Assembly: GCA_964588725.1 (NCBI GenBank)
Contig: CAZPQL010000040.1
Location: 1 to 29,157, forward strand
Source of the DNA: UBA5972 sp964588725
GTDB taxonomy: Bacteria; Pseudomonadota; Alphaproteobacteria; Rhodobacterales; Rhodobacteraceae
Reading direction: 5' to 3'
DNA: 29,157 bases
The stretch's first letter is position 1; every line of letters begins with the position of its first letter. The notes below the pieces were generated by a model that saw only the letters and a program-made list of their open reading frames with translations, made no database searches and was not told the origin of the DNA. The position numbers were made by a program, and so were the translations under genes. Below, piece by piece: positions 7,527 to 15,184 of the stretch.

Positions 7527-7565
7527 CCCAACGCGTTGAAATCCGTAATTTCAGGCGGCGTTGGG
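7527..7565. repeat. Nested double inverted repeat in an intergenic region
   Basis: Outer arms CCCAACGC (7527-7534) and GCGTTGGG (7558-7565) enclose inner arms TGAAAT (7537-7542) and ATTTCA (7548-7553) around a 5-base loop. All 14 paired positions are perfect, with a 2/4-base internal loop. The structure lies in the 269-base gap between the last transporter permease and the permease at 6480-7400. No T-run follows on either strand, so it is not a typical intrinsic terminator. It could be a structured RNA element, a protein site or the hairpin end of an otherwise rho-dependent terminator. The rest of the gap holds no gene I can support. Confidence 0.55.
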
Positions 7566-7669
7566 CAAGTCCGGTTTCACGCGCAATGCTTTTTCATCCA
7601 TCGTATGCAATGTGACACCGGTAGACCCGTCACGACTTTTTTATGCCTCAGAGACGGTCTGCCGGCGCG

Positions 7670-8638
7670 TTAACGTTCTTTGACATAGGGCTGGCCAATG
7701 GCCTTGGGCGGGATGGCTTTACCGATGAACCCAGCCAGAATAACCACCGTCATAATGAACGGCAGCGCCTGAGTGAATTGCACCGGTATCGTGAACAGGC
7801 CAAAAACATCAATATTGGGGTAAAGGTTCGAAATCGCTTCCAGAAATCCAAACAGAAAACACGCGCCCATGGCATGCACCGGTCGCCATTTGGAAAAAAT
7901 CAGCGCGGCCAGTGCAATATATCCACGTCCGGCAGTCATTTCCTTACCAAATCCCGCAGCCTGTGCAGTGGACAGATACGCGCCGGCGATGCCGCACAGA
8001 ATGCCGGTGATGATCAGCGCCTGAAAGCGCATTTTCATGACCGAAATGCCGGCGGTGTCAACGGATTCAGGGTTCTCGCCAACAGCACGCAAACGCAGGC
8101 CAAACCGGGTGCGCTGCAAGATCCACCACGTAAGGGGCACAAATGCAAAGGCGATGTAAACCAGTGGCTTATGTCCCGAAATAAGCTCTGAATAGATCGG
8201 TCCGATAACAGCGACGTCAGCCAGCGAGTCGGCAAACGGCAACGTGATTTCGGTAAAGCGCGCGTCTCCGGCCAGGGTTGGTGTTTGCCCGCCCCTGCTG
8301 TAAACCGCGTGTCCGATAACGACCGTCAACCCGGAAGCCAAAAAGTTAATAGCCACGCCTGAAATGATTTGATCTCCGCGATAGACAATCGAGGCCACCG
8401 CGTGAATCATTGAAAACGACAACGAGGCCGCGCACCCCGCCAATACACCAACCCAGGCCGAACCACTTTCGTATGCCACGGCCGCGGCAACAAAGGCAGC
8501 AATCAGCATTTTGCCTTCCAGACCGATGTCGACAATTCCGGCGCGTTCGGAATACAGACCGGCCAGACAGGCCAGAAGCAAAACCACCGACAGGCGGATC
8601 GACATGTCCATCGCCAGAATAACCTGCAGGAAATCCAT
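7670..8638 (-). CDS. ABC transporter permease, BMP/nucleoside type (second permease)
   Basis: A 322-residue inner-membrane permease of the BPD_transp_2 family, with eight to ten hydrophobic segments and the family loop RTRFGLRLRAVGENPESVDTAGI that contacts the ATPase. The segment SERAGIVDIGLEGKMLIAAF near residue 30 is typical of the second permease in guanosine/purine-nucleoside importers of the NupQ/YufQ type. It is the last gene of the four-gene minus-strand operon, and its ATG overlaps the stop of the first permease in TGATG, indicating coupled translation and a heterodimeric channel. Substrate: a nucleoside or related purine by family, not proven here. Confidence 0.88.
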   Translation of the reverse strand: MDFLQVILAMDMSIRLSVVLLLACLAGLYSERAGIVDIGLEGKMLIAAFVAAAVAYESGSAWVGVLAGCAASLSFSMIHAVASIVYRGDQIISGVAINFLASGLTVVIGHAVYSRGGQTPTLAGDARFTEITLPFADSLADVAVIGPIYSELISGHKPLVYIAFAFVPLTWWILQRTRFGLRLRAVGENPESVDTAGISVMKMRFQALIITGILCGIAGAYLSTAQAAGFGKEMTAGRGYIALAALIFSKWRPVHAMGACFLFGFLEAISNLYPNIDVFGLFTIPVQFTQALPFIMTVVILAGFIGKAIPPKAIGQPYVKER

Positions 8639-9735
8639 CAGTTCGCCCTCTTCTGCATGGCCAAAAATATTCGCTCAAGCGGATAGCGCGTGAAATTCAC
8701 CAGCGCGCCGGTGAACACGATGATCAGCGCCTGAATCACCAGAACCATTTCACGGCTGATGCCCGGCATTTCCCACAACAATTCAAACCCGCCCTGATTG
8801 AGCGTGCCAAACAGAAACGCCGCCAGAACAATTCCGACCGGATGGTTCCGCCCCATCAGACCGACCGCAATACCCATGAAACCCGCACCTTCGGTGAAGT
8901 TCAGGATCAGACGTTCGGCTTCGCCCATCACCACGTTGATCGCCAGCATTCCGGCAAGACCGCCAGAGATGAGCATGGAAATAATCGTGACTTTGACTGC
9001 CGAGATTCCGGCATAGGTCGACGCCGTTTCCGATTGGCCGAAGGACCGGATTTGGTATCCCAACCGCGTGCGCCAGATAAGCAGCCAAACAAGAAACGCC
9101 GCAATCAGGGCCACAAAAAAGCTGATATTGGCCGGAGTCGACTTGGAAAATTCAATGCCAAGAGGGGCAAGCATTTCGTGGAATGTCGGGAGATGTGCGC
9201 CTTTGGGAAACGTGACAGTTTCGGCGGATTGCTGTCCCGGTTTTTTCAAGATTCCATTCAGCAGGTAAATCATAAATGCCGCGCCGATGAAATTGAACAT
9301 GATCGTAGTGATCACGATATGACTGCCGCGTTTGGCTTGCAGATAGGCGGGAATTGCCGCCCACGCAGCGCCCAACAGCGCCGCACCCATGATGGCGAAA
9401 GGCAACGCCAATGCCCAGTGTGGCCAGGGCACCGCCAACAGCACCAAAGCCGCGCCAAGCCCGCCCATGGTGGCCTGTCCCTCGCCTCCGATATTGAACA
9501 GACGGGCGTGCATTGCCACAGAAAAAGCCAATCCTGTGAAGATGAAATTCGTGGTATAATAAAGCGTGAATCCAATTCCCGACGACGATCCAAGCGCACC
9601 CCTGACCATAAAAAACACCATGTCAAACGGGTTCTCGCCAATGGCCAGCACAACCAGCCCCGCTGCGATAAAAGCCAGCGCAATGCTGATAAGGGGCACA
9701 AGAACCACATCGGCCCATCTTGGCATCTTTTCCAT
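8638..9735 (-). CDS. ABC transporter permease, BMP/nucleoside type (first permease)
   Basis: A 365-residue inner-membrane permease of the NupP/YufP type. It carries multiple hydrophobic segments, the family region RLFNIGGEGQATMGGLGAAL near residue 80 and the ATPase-contacting loop RTRLGYQIRSFGQSETASTYAGI near 220. It shares the fold of the next gene and would pair with it to form the import channel. The start ATG 9735 overlaps the stop of the ATPase gene in TGATG. Gene order binding protein, ATPase, permease, permease is the standard one for this transporter class. Confidence 0.88.
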   Translation of the reverse strand: MEKMPRWADVVLVPLISIALAFIAAGLVVLAIGENPFDMVFFMVRGALGSSSGIGFTLYYTTNFIFTGLAFSVAMHARLFNIGGEGQATMGGLGAALVLLAVPWPHWALALPFAIMGAALLGAAWAAIPAYLQAKRGSHIVITTIMFNFIGAAFMIYLLNGILKKPGQQSAETVTFPKGAHLPTFHEMLAPLGIEFSKSTPANISFFVALIAAFLVWLLIWRTRLGYQIRSFGQSETASTYAGISAVKVTIISMLISGGLAGMLAINVVMGEAERLILNFTEGAGFMGIAVGLMGRNHPVGIVLAAFLFGTLNQGGFELLWEMPGISREMVLVIQALIIVFTGALVNFTRYPLERIFLAMQKRAN

Positions 9736-11306
9736 CAGGCCGCCCCTTGTCGTTCGCTCACGCCCGCCATCAGAAGGCCCAGATCTTTCTCGTCTGTTTG
9801 CGCCGGGTCGCGTTCACCCATGATCTGCCCGTCAAACATCACCGCGATTCGATCGGACAGCGACATGATCTCGTCCAGCTCGACCGAAACCAGCAGGATG
9901 GCCTTGCCCTGATCGCGCAGATTGACGATTTGCTGGTGGATAAATTCAATCGCCCCGATATCGACACCGCGGGTTGGTTGTCCGACAAGCAACAAATCCG
10001 GATTGCGCTCGATCTCGCGCGCCAGCACCAGCTTTTGCTGATTGCCACCGGAAAAACTTTTGGCTTGCAAATTGGGGTGCGGCGGGCGCACGTCAAAGCG
10101 CTCCATCTTGGCTTGTGATTGCTTGCGGATTTCGGCGTTGTTCATCAGCAGTCGGTTTTTTTGATAGGCTGGGTCGTGGTGATAGCCGAACACCATATTT
10201 TCCCACGCCATGAATTCCATGATCAGCCCCTGCGCCTGACGGTCCTCGGGCACGTGTGCGATGCCGCGCGCGCGCCGCGACTGGCCGTCAGAATGAACGC
10301 CGGTCAGGTCGATGTCCTGGCCGTTGATGCTGATGGCGCCTGTGGCGGGCATGTAGCCACCCAGGACTTCCATCAAATGGGTCTGGCCGTTGCCTGCGAC
10401 GCCGGCGATACCCAATATTTCGCCGGCCCGCACCTCAAGCGAAATGCCTTTGACGCGCGCGACGCCAAATTCGTCGACCACCTTCAGATTGTCGACCTTC
10501 AAAACTGTGTCCCCGGGACGGGCGGGCGGCTTTTTGATCGTCAGCAATACTTTGCGCCCGACCATGCGCTCGGCAAGATCTTCGGGTGACGTTTCAGAGG
10601 TTTTCACCGTGGAATCCATTTCACCGCGCCGCATGACGCTGACCGTATCGGTGACATTCATGATTTCTCGCAGTTTATGAGTGATCAGAATAATGGTTTT
10701 CCCTTCGGTCTTCAGATTGTGAAGAATACGAAAAAGATGATCCGCCTCGGCCGGTGTCAAAACGCCGGTAGGCTCGTCCAGAATCAAGATTTCGGCCTGA
10801 CGGTACAGGGCCTTTAGTATCTCGATACGCTGGTGGTGTCCGACCGACAGCTCTTCGACAATTGCGTCGGGATCGACGTTCAATTCGTACTCGGTGGACA
10901 GTTCGGTCAGTTTGACACGCGCTTTGTCCAGCGAATCCTTTAGCAAAGGTCCGTCCTCGGCGCCCAGAACGACGTTTTCCAAAACCGAGAAATTTTCGAC
11001 CAGTTTGAAATGTTGAAATACCATGCCGATGCCTGCGGCTATCGCGGCCTGACTGTCGGGAATTTCGGTCTTGTGCCCGTTGATGAATATTTCGCCTGCG
11101 TCGGCTTTGTAAAATCCGTAAAGGATCGACATCAGCGTCGATTTTCCGGCGCCGTTTTCACCGATGATCCCGTGAATGGCACCTTTGGCCACCGAAATCG
11201 CAATATCTTTGTTGGCCTGCACCGGCCCGAAAGCCTTGGAAATGCCGACGAGTTCAATAGCCGGGGCGGCAGTTGCCTGCCGCCCCTGTGTCTTGTCGTT
11301 TGCCAT
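9735..11306 (-). CDS. ABC transporter ATP-binding protein with two ATPase domains
   Basis: A 523-residue cytoplasmic ATPase with two fused nucleotide-binding domains, as in RbsA/MglA and nucleoside importers. The first half has Walker A GENGAGKST (about 49-57), signature LSVGHHQRIEI and Walker B LILDEPTGVL. The second half has a degenerate Walker A (GVAGNGQTHLM, lacking GKT), signature FSGGNQQKLVL and a Walker B ending LLLVGQPTRGVDI with Q where the catalytic glutamate is usual. An inactive-looking second site is common in this subfamily. It starts five bases after the binding-protein stop and overlaps the first permease gene. Confidence 0.92.
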   Translation of the reverse strand: MANDKTQGRQATAAPAIELVGISKAFGPVQANKDIAISVAKGAIHGIIGENGAGKSTLMSILYGFYKADAGEIFINGHKTEIPDSQAAIAAGIGMVFQHFKLVENFSVLENVVLGAEDGPLLKDSLDKARVKLTELSTEYELNVDPDAIVEELSVGHHQRIEILKALYRQAEILILDEPTGVLTPAEADHLFRILHNLKTEGKTIILITHKLREIMNVTDTVSVMRRGEMDSTVKTSETSPEDLAERMVGRKVLLTIKKPPARPGDTVLKVDNLKVVDEFGVARVKGISLEVRAGEILGIAGVAGNGQTHLMEVLGGYMPATGAISINGQDIDLTGVHSDGQSRRARGIAHVPEDRQAQGLIMEFMAWENMVFGYHHDPAYQKNRLLMNNAEIRKQSQAKMERFDVRPPHPNLQAKSFSGGNQQKLVLAREIERNPDLLLVGQPTRGVDIGAIEFIHQQIVNLRDQGKAILLVSVELDEIMSLSDRIAVMFDGQIMGERDPAQTDEKDLGLLMAGVSERQGAA

Positions 11307-11311
11307 CAGGC

Positions 11312-12304
11312 TTAGCTTGCCGGGCAGCTGTCGTCGGATGTGTAATCGTGAACCGAAACCGATCCGTCGATGATCCCGGCCTTGGCCGCATCAATCGCCG
11401 CAATCATATCGGCGGTCAGAACCTCGGCGTTGTTTTCGTCGACTGCATAGTCAACCCCGCCGCTGGCGGTGTTCATGGTCACGTTGCCGGTTTCAAGGCC
11501 CTCGCCCTGACTAAAGGCATCGAAAACAGCGTTGTCGACCCGCTTGAGCATAGATGTCAAAACCGATCCCGGATGCAGGTAGTTCTGGTTGGCGTCCACG
11601 CCGATTGAAAAAATGCCCTCGTCGGCAGCCGTCTGCAATACACCAACACCGGTGCCACCTGCCGCCGCGAACACCACATCAGAGCCTTGGGCGATCTGTG
11701 CTTTGGTCAATTCGGCCCCTTTGACCGGATCGTTCCACGCTGCAGGGGTTGTGCCGGTCATGTTCTGGATGACTGTCGCATCGGCGTTCACCGATTTGAC
11801 GCCTTGAACGTAACCGCAGGCGAATTTGCGAATCAGCGGGATGTCCATGCCGCCGACAAAGCTGACAGTGCCTGACTTAGAAGCCATGGCCGCTGCGATC
11901 CCTACGAGGTACGATCCCTCGTGTTCGGAAAAGCCGACGCCGCGAATATTTGGCTGGCTAAGCCAGTTAACGTCGATGATGGCGAATTTGGTGTCCGGAA
12001 AGTCCGGTGCCACCGTATCCAGCGCCGAGGCAAAGCCAAATCCGGTCATCACGATCGGGTTGAAACCGCTTTCGGCAAACCGGCGCAGTGCCTGCTCGCG
12101 TTGGGCTTCTGATGACAGTTCGATATCGCGGTACGACCCGCCGGTTTCCTTGGCCCAGCGTTCAGCGCCTTCAAATGCCGACTGGTTAAAGGATTTGTCG
12201 AATTTGCCACCAAGATCGTAAATGATGGCCGGATCGGCCAGCACCGCCACGGCACTCAGTGCCAGCGCACTGGCTGTGCCAAGGATTGTTTTCATGAAGG
12301 TCAT
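11312..12304 (-). CDS. BMP family substrate-binding protein of the nucleoside ABC importer
   Basis: A 330-residue periplasmic binding protein of the BMP/PnrA family, whose studied members bind purine nucleosides. A signal peptide (MTFMKTILGTASALALSAVAVLA) is followed by the family opening DPAIIYDLGGKFDKSFNQSAFEG, then VGFSEHEGSYLVGIAAA and FAAAGGTGVGVLQTA, which are characteristic. I chose ATG 12304 because a GGGAG ribosome binding site lies six bases upstream; a longer frame to 12382 would put the signal peptide internally. It is the first gene of the importer operon. Confidence 0.92.
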   Translation of the reverse strand: MTFMKTILGTASALALSAVAVLADPAIIYDLGGKFDKSFNQSAFEGAERWAKETGGSYRDIELSSEAQREQALRRFAESGFNPIVMTGFGFASALDTVAPDFPDTKFAIIDVNWLSQPNIRGVGFSEHEGSYLVGIAAAMASKSGTVSFVGGMDIPLIRKFACGYVQGVKSVNADATVIQNMTGTTPAAWNDPVKGAELTKAQIAQGSDVVFAAAGGTGVGVLQTAADEGIFSIGVDANQNYLHPGSVLTSMLKRVDNAVFDAFSQGEGLETGNVTMNTASGGVDYAVDENNAEVLTADMIAAIDAAKAGIIDGSVSVHDYTSDDSCPAS

Positions 12305-12387
12305 TTTTTTCTCCCGGTTTGTTGTATTGACATCGGACAGCCCACGGGTCAGCAGTGTCCCGCAGTTCACCGTCCAGATCATTGTAA

Positions 12388-12420
12388 GACCATAACCAAA
12401 GTAGACGCAGAGTCCGTTCT
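12388..12420 (-). promoter_or_regulatory. Candidate promoter of the nucleoside importer operon
   Basis: Reading on the minus strand, TTGACC is followed after about 18 bases by CTACTT, roughly 90-120 bases upstream of the binding-protein start. The -35 is good and the -10 poor; a separate TACAAT further downstream could serve as the -10 of another promoter. Just upstream (about 12436-12463) AACCGG and CCGGTT arms form a 16-base-loop hairpin flanked by T/A runs on both sides, which could end the rimI transcript. Confidence 0.3.
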
Positions 12421-12506
12421 GTGGTCAACCCATTTTTAACCGGATACTCAAAAACTGCACCGGTTTTTCCATTTCTCTGTCAACCGACGGACCGGTGGCC
12501 ACACGA

Positions 12507-12926
12507 TCACACTTGATCAATTCGCATTTCAAACAGCAAGGCGTCCACTTGGCGCCCATCAGCAAGGCGGTAATAACCCGGTCGCCGCCCGATATTGCGA
12601 AACCCGCAACCGTCGTAAAGCCGTCGTGCCGCCAAATTGTGTTTAGCGACTTCTAGAAACACCCGCTTTGTGCCTGATATAGAGGTACGCGCAAGAAAAT
12701 CTGCCACCAACCGTTGGGCGATGCCACGGCGACGATGGTTGGGATCTACCGCCAGTGTCAGGATTTCAGCCTCATCCGCCACGGTTTGCGTGACGATGAA
12801 ACCATGGGTTTGTTCACAGTCCACGCATGCGCCCTGCTTGCGCATGTCGTTAAACTCTGCCGCGCTCCACGGTCTTGGACTGGTAAAGCAAAGGCCGTGC
12901 AGCGCCGCCAGCTGGTCCGCGTTCAC
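12507..12926 (-). CDS. rimI: GNAT N-acetyltransferase, RimI-type
   Basis: A 139-residue acetyltransferase that uses acetyl-CoA; RimI acetylates the N terminus of ribosomal protein S18 and sometimes other proteins. The acetyl-CoA loop is LTLAVDPNHRRRGIAQRLVADF (R/Q-x-x-G-x-A), followed by FLEVAKHNLAARRLYDGCGF, the typical beta4-alpha4 part, and GRRPGYYRL. It starts at GTG 12926, whose GTGA overlaps the tsaB stop by four bases, so it is translated by coupling; no good ribosome binding site is seen. The tsaB-rimI pairing is common in bacteria and supports the assignment. Confidence 0.85.
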   Translation of the reverse strand: MNADQLAALHGLCFTSPRPWSAAEFNDMRKQGACVDCEQTHGFIVTQTVADEAEILTLAVDPNHRRRGIAQRLVADFLARTSISGTKRVFLEVAKHNLAARRLYDGCGFRNIGRRPGYYRLADGRQVDALLFEMRIDQV

Positions 12927-13579
12927 GGGAGAATGCGTAACGGCACGCGATTGCCGGGCACGGCGTCGGGTTCGTGCAGATAAAGCGGTGCCGGACGCCC
13001 GTGGTCAGATCCCACGCGACCGTGGGCCAGGCGTGCAATGGCCTCGGCCAAAGGATGTTTTGGTGACCGGTGCGTTGCCCCCAGAGTTTGTGCCAGATTT
13101 TCAGCCCCGTGACCGACGCAGGTAATAATGTCACCATGAGTGGCCACAGTGATGTCCGCGATTCCCAAGCGAAGCGGCGCGGATGTGGTCTGCCTGCCAA
13201 AAACCTGCTGATAAACATGGTTTTGGCGCGCATCGACCGTAGACAAAGTGTTTTCACCCAATTCATAAGCCTGCGCTTGGAGCGTCGACACCCCGATCGC
13301 CGGACAGTCCAGCGCCAGCGACAGCCCGCGCGCCGCAGATACCGACAGGCGAACACCGGTGAAATTTCCCGGTCCCGTTCCGGTGCCGATTGCGTCGATG
13401 TCACGCCAGCCAACGTGCGCCTGCTCCATGACGCGCTCGATTATCCCGAACAGACTTTCTGCCTGTCCGCGCGACATGGATTCACAATCCTGCGCCAACA
13501 CCGCATCACCGCAAAGCAAAGCGACCGCGCAATGCGCGGCCGAAGTATCAAAAGCCAGTACAGTATGTTTAGGCGGCAA
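12923..13579 (-). CDS. tsaB: tRNA threonylcarbamoyladenosine biosynthesis protein TsaB
   Basis: A 218-residue ASKHA-fold protein that, with TsaD and TsaE, makes the t6A modification at position 37 of ANN-decoding tRNAs. The N-terminal LAFDTSAAHCAVAL, GTGPGNFTGVRLSVSAARGL (about 66-85) and GVSTLQAQA regions are typical. The start is TTG 13579, with GAGGTG about seven bases upstream; the first ten bases overlap the end of nfuA, whose TAA lies inside the tsaB reading frame. It is followed by rimI with a four-base overlap. A TTG start together with overlap suggests moderate, coupled expression. Confidence 0.9.
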   Translation of the reverse strand: MPPKHTVLAFDTSAAHCAVALLCGDAVLAQDCESMSRGQAESLFGIIERVMEQAHVGWRDIDAIGTGTGPGNFTGVRLSVSAARGLSLALDCPAIGVSTLQAQAYELGENTLSTVDARQNHVYQQVFGRQTTSAPLRLGIADITVATHGDIITCVGHGAENLAQTLGATHRSPKHPLAEAIARLAHGRVGSDHGRPAPLYLHEPDAVPGNRVPLRILP

Positions 13580-14129
13580 TCGGGCGCACCTCGGTGACCT
13601 CGGGGATATAATGACGCAGCAGGTTCTCGATGCCCATTTTCAAGGTCATGGTTGACGACGGGCAACCGGCGCAAGCGCCTTGCATGTGCAGATAGACCAC
13701 GCCTTTTTCAAAGCCGTGAAACGTGATGTCACCGCCGTCCTGGGCCACAGCGGGGCGCACACGGGTATCCAGCAGCTCTTTGATCTGACTGACTATTTCG
13801 GCATCCGGCCCGTCGTGGTCCTTGTGGCCCGACGCTGTATCGCTGCCTTCCATCACCGGTTCACCAGACTGGAAATGTTCCATGATCGCGCCCAATATAG
13901 CTGGTTTCAAATGGTTCCAGTCCAGCGTGTCCTCTTTGGTCACAGTAACGAAGTCGCTGCCAAAAAATACACCGGTCACGCCGGATGTCGCAAATATGCG
14001 CGTGGCAAGCGCTGATTTACCCGCCGAATCAGCACTGGGGAAATCGGCTGTGCCGGATTCCAGAACGGTTTGACCCGGCAGGAATTTCAGCGTCGCGGGG
14101 TTGGGCGTGGATTCGGTCTGAATAAACAT
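13569..14129 (-). CDS. nfuA: Fe-S cluster scaffold/carrier, Nfu/NifU-like protein
   Basis: A 186-residue protein that carries a [4Fe-4S] cluster to apo-proteins. Residues 1-87 form the Nfu N-terminal domain (FIQTESTPNPATLKFLPG), and residues about 105-180 form the NifU-like domain with CxxC in GACAGCPSS, the cluster ligands. A short acidic, histidine-rich linker (about 90-105) joins them. This two-domain form is the one found in Alphaproteobacteria and mitochondria (NFU1). An AGGTGA ribosome binding site precedes ATG 14129. It heads the nfuA-tsaB-rimI operon behind the promoter at 14156-14184 and an ICE-like dyad. Confidence 0.93.
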   Translation of the reverse strand: MFIQTESTPNPATLKFLPGQTVLESGTADFPSADSAGKSALATRIFATSGVTGVFFGSDFVTVTKEDTLDWNHLKPAILGAIMEHFQSGEPVMEGSDTASGHKDHDGPDAEIVSQIKELLDTRVRPAVAQDGGDITFHGFEKGVVYLHMQGACAGCPSSTMTLKMGIENLLRHYIPEVTEVRPIAA

Positions 14130-14155
14130 GATTTCACCTATATCTCTCTGAAACT

Positions 14156-14184
14156 GATATGACGATTCCGACCAAAATTGTCAA
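14156..14184 (-). promoter_or_regulatory. Sigma70 promoter of nfuA
   Basis: On the minus strand a perfect TTGACA (-35, plus-strand 14179-14184) is followed after exactly 17 bases by CATATC (-10, 14156-14161). Transcription would start near 14149, about 20 bases before the nfuA ATG. It lies in the gap downstream of the universal stress gene and gives the nfuA-tsaB-rimI operon its own promoter. Confidence 0.7.
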
Positions 14185-14187
14185 GAA

Positions 14188-14204
14188 CTTAGAACGTTTC
14201 TAAA
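14188..14204. promoter_or_regulatory. Irr/ICE-like iron-control element upstream of nfuA
   Basis: CTTAGAA-CGT-TTCTAAA contains the perfect dyad TTAGAA-N3-TTCTAA and matches, at all but one of its specified positions, the iron-control element (TTTAGAA-N3-TTCTAAA) that I recall for the heme- and iron-responsive regulator Irr in Alphaproteobacteria. It abuts the -35 of the nfuA promoter on its upstream side, centred near -47. Irr control of Fe-S cluster genes is known in this class. The effect (activation or repression) cannot be read from this position. Confidence 0.6.
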
Positions 14205-14216
14205 ACCGGGATGGGC

Positions 14217-14672
14217 CTAACTGACGGCAATAATTGCCTGTTTGCTCATTCCGCCGGGAACAATGGTGATTGGAACCGGCAGCGAACCGGCTGAACGGCT
14301 CATGTGGGTCACAAGCGGGCCGGGACCTTCGCCGGAAACGCCCGCGCCCAGCACAAGCACTCCGATTTCGTCATCGTCCTGAACGTAATCGAGTATTTCG
14401 GTCACGGCCTTGCCTTCGCGGATCACCAGATCAGGTGTGATACCTTCCTGGTCCTGCATTCTTTTGGAAAAGACATTGAAATGCGCCTCGATGCGCTCGC
14501 GCGCTTCGGCGCGCATGATGTCGGCCACACCAATCCAGTGGTTAAACTCTTCCGGGGGGATCACCGCCAAAACCGTCACACCGCCGCCCGTGTGGGCTGC
14601 GCGCAGGGCCGCAAACCGCATCGCGTTCAAACACTCGGTTGAATCGTCCAAAATAACGAGAAACTTGCGCAT
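14217..14672 (-). CDS. Universal stress protein (UspA family)
   Basis: A 151-residue cytoplasmic protein with the Usp alpha/beta fold, opening MRKFLVILDDSTECLNAMRFAALRAA. The ATP-binding stretch near the C terminus reads VLGAGVSGEGPGPLVTHMSRSAGSLPVPITIV, a version of G-x2-G-x9-G(S/T), so nucleotide binding is likely. I chose ATG 14672 because an AAGGGGGACA ribosome binding site precedes it. A role in stress endurance is inferred from the family; the partner is unknown. It stands alone between the NDUFS4-like gene and nfuA. Confidence 0.87.
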   Translation of the reverse strand: MRKFLVILDDSTECLNAMRFAALRAAHTGGGVTVLAVIPPEEFNHWIGVADIMRAEARERIEAHFNVFSKRMQDQEGITPDLVIREGKAVTEILDYVQDDDEIGVLVLGAGVSGEGPGPLVTHMSRSAGSLPVPITIVPGGMSKQAIIAVS

Positions 14673-14766
14673 TGTGTCCCCTTCTGATCGCTGCGCGGCA
14701 TGATTGCGCAACTTGACGCGCGGTGCAAGCAAACTGGCAGTTATCTGACGGTTCGGGCGGGAATGT

Positions 14767-14793
14767 CGCGGTCTTCAATGAGTCCAGACCGCG
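14767..14793. terminator. Stem-loop across the stop codon of the NDUFS4-like gene
   Basis: CGCGGTCT (14767-14774) and AGACCGCG (14786-14793) form a perfect 8-bp stem with an 11-base loop. The loop carries the TGA stop of the upstream minus-strand gene. No T-run follows, so it could be the hairpin part of a weak terminator, an mRNA 3'-end stabiliser, or coincidental. Confidence 0.35.
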
Positions 14794-15086
14794 CGGCGGT
14801 TTGTGGCGAAATTGTCGCCGTAGCCGCCGGCGCGAATGTTGGGTTTGCGCAGGTTAGGGGTGGCTACCGAGCAATCTATCCCCTTGTCGCTGGCGTATTC
14901 AAGCGCCGCCTGTTTGCTGTCAAAGGTAAGCCGAACCTGCGTTTGCGCGCCGTCCGATCCGGTCCAGCCCATCAGGGGATCAACAATCGCCGACGCGTCG
15001 CGGGCAAATTCCAAGACCCAAACGTCGCCTTTTGCGCGACCGGATTGCATGGCGTTGGGTGTGGGTTGAAAAATTCGCGCGCGCAT
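14775..15086 (-). CDS. NADH dehydrogenase accessory subunit, NDUFS4-like
   Basis: A 103-residue protein of the ETC complex I subunit family, the bacterial counterpart of mitochondrial 18-kDa subunit NDUFS4, found in Alphaproteobacteria. It begins MRARIFQPTPNAMQSGRA and contains WVLEFARDAS, DPLMGWTGSDGAQTQVRLTF, a SKQAALEYA helix and the closing YGDNFATNRRAVWTH, all typical. It is expected to bind the peripheral arm of complex I at the inner membrane. GAGGTT upstream of ATG 15086 fits as a ribosome binding site. The nuo operon is not in this window. Confidence 0.88.
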   Translation of the reverse strand: MRARIFQPTPNAMQSGRAKGDVWVLEFARDASAIVDPLMGWTGSDGAQTQVRLTFDSKQAALEYASDKGIDCSVATPNLRKPNIRAGGYGDNFATNRRAVWTH

Positions 15087-15113
15087 TGGAACCTCGGTTT
15101 TGCTGGGGGCTTT

Positions 15114-15155
15114 ATGCGCAACCAGGCCAGATGACGCAAGCCGTCAGAGGCGCAT
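15114..15155. repeat. Nested inverted repeats between the NDUFS4-like gene and puuD
   Basis: ATGCGC (15114-15119) pairs with GCGCAT (15150-15155), enclosing TGACG-CAAGC-CGTCA (15132-15146), a second perfect stem with a 5-base loop. An A8 run follows at 15162-15169, which would be U8 on the minus strand, upstream of this structure as read towards the NDUFS4-like gene. It may belong to the 5' untranslated region of that gene. Confidence 0.4.
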
Positions 15156-15184
15156 GGCTGCAAAAAAAACTTAGCCGCAGGAGA

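Noticed and set aside
7602..7641. Plus-strand GTGAC/GTCAC hairpin followed by a T-run near 7609-7641.
   Set aside because: It would be a fair intrinsic terminator but no plus-strand gene ends nearby, so no role can be supported.
12304..12382. Longer frame for the BMP binding protein.
   Set aside because: It would bury the signal peptide internally; ATG 12304 has a clear ribosome binding site.
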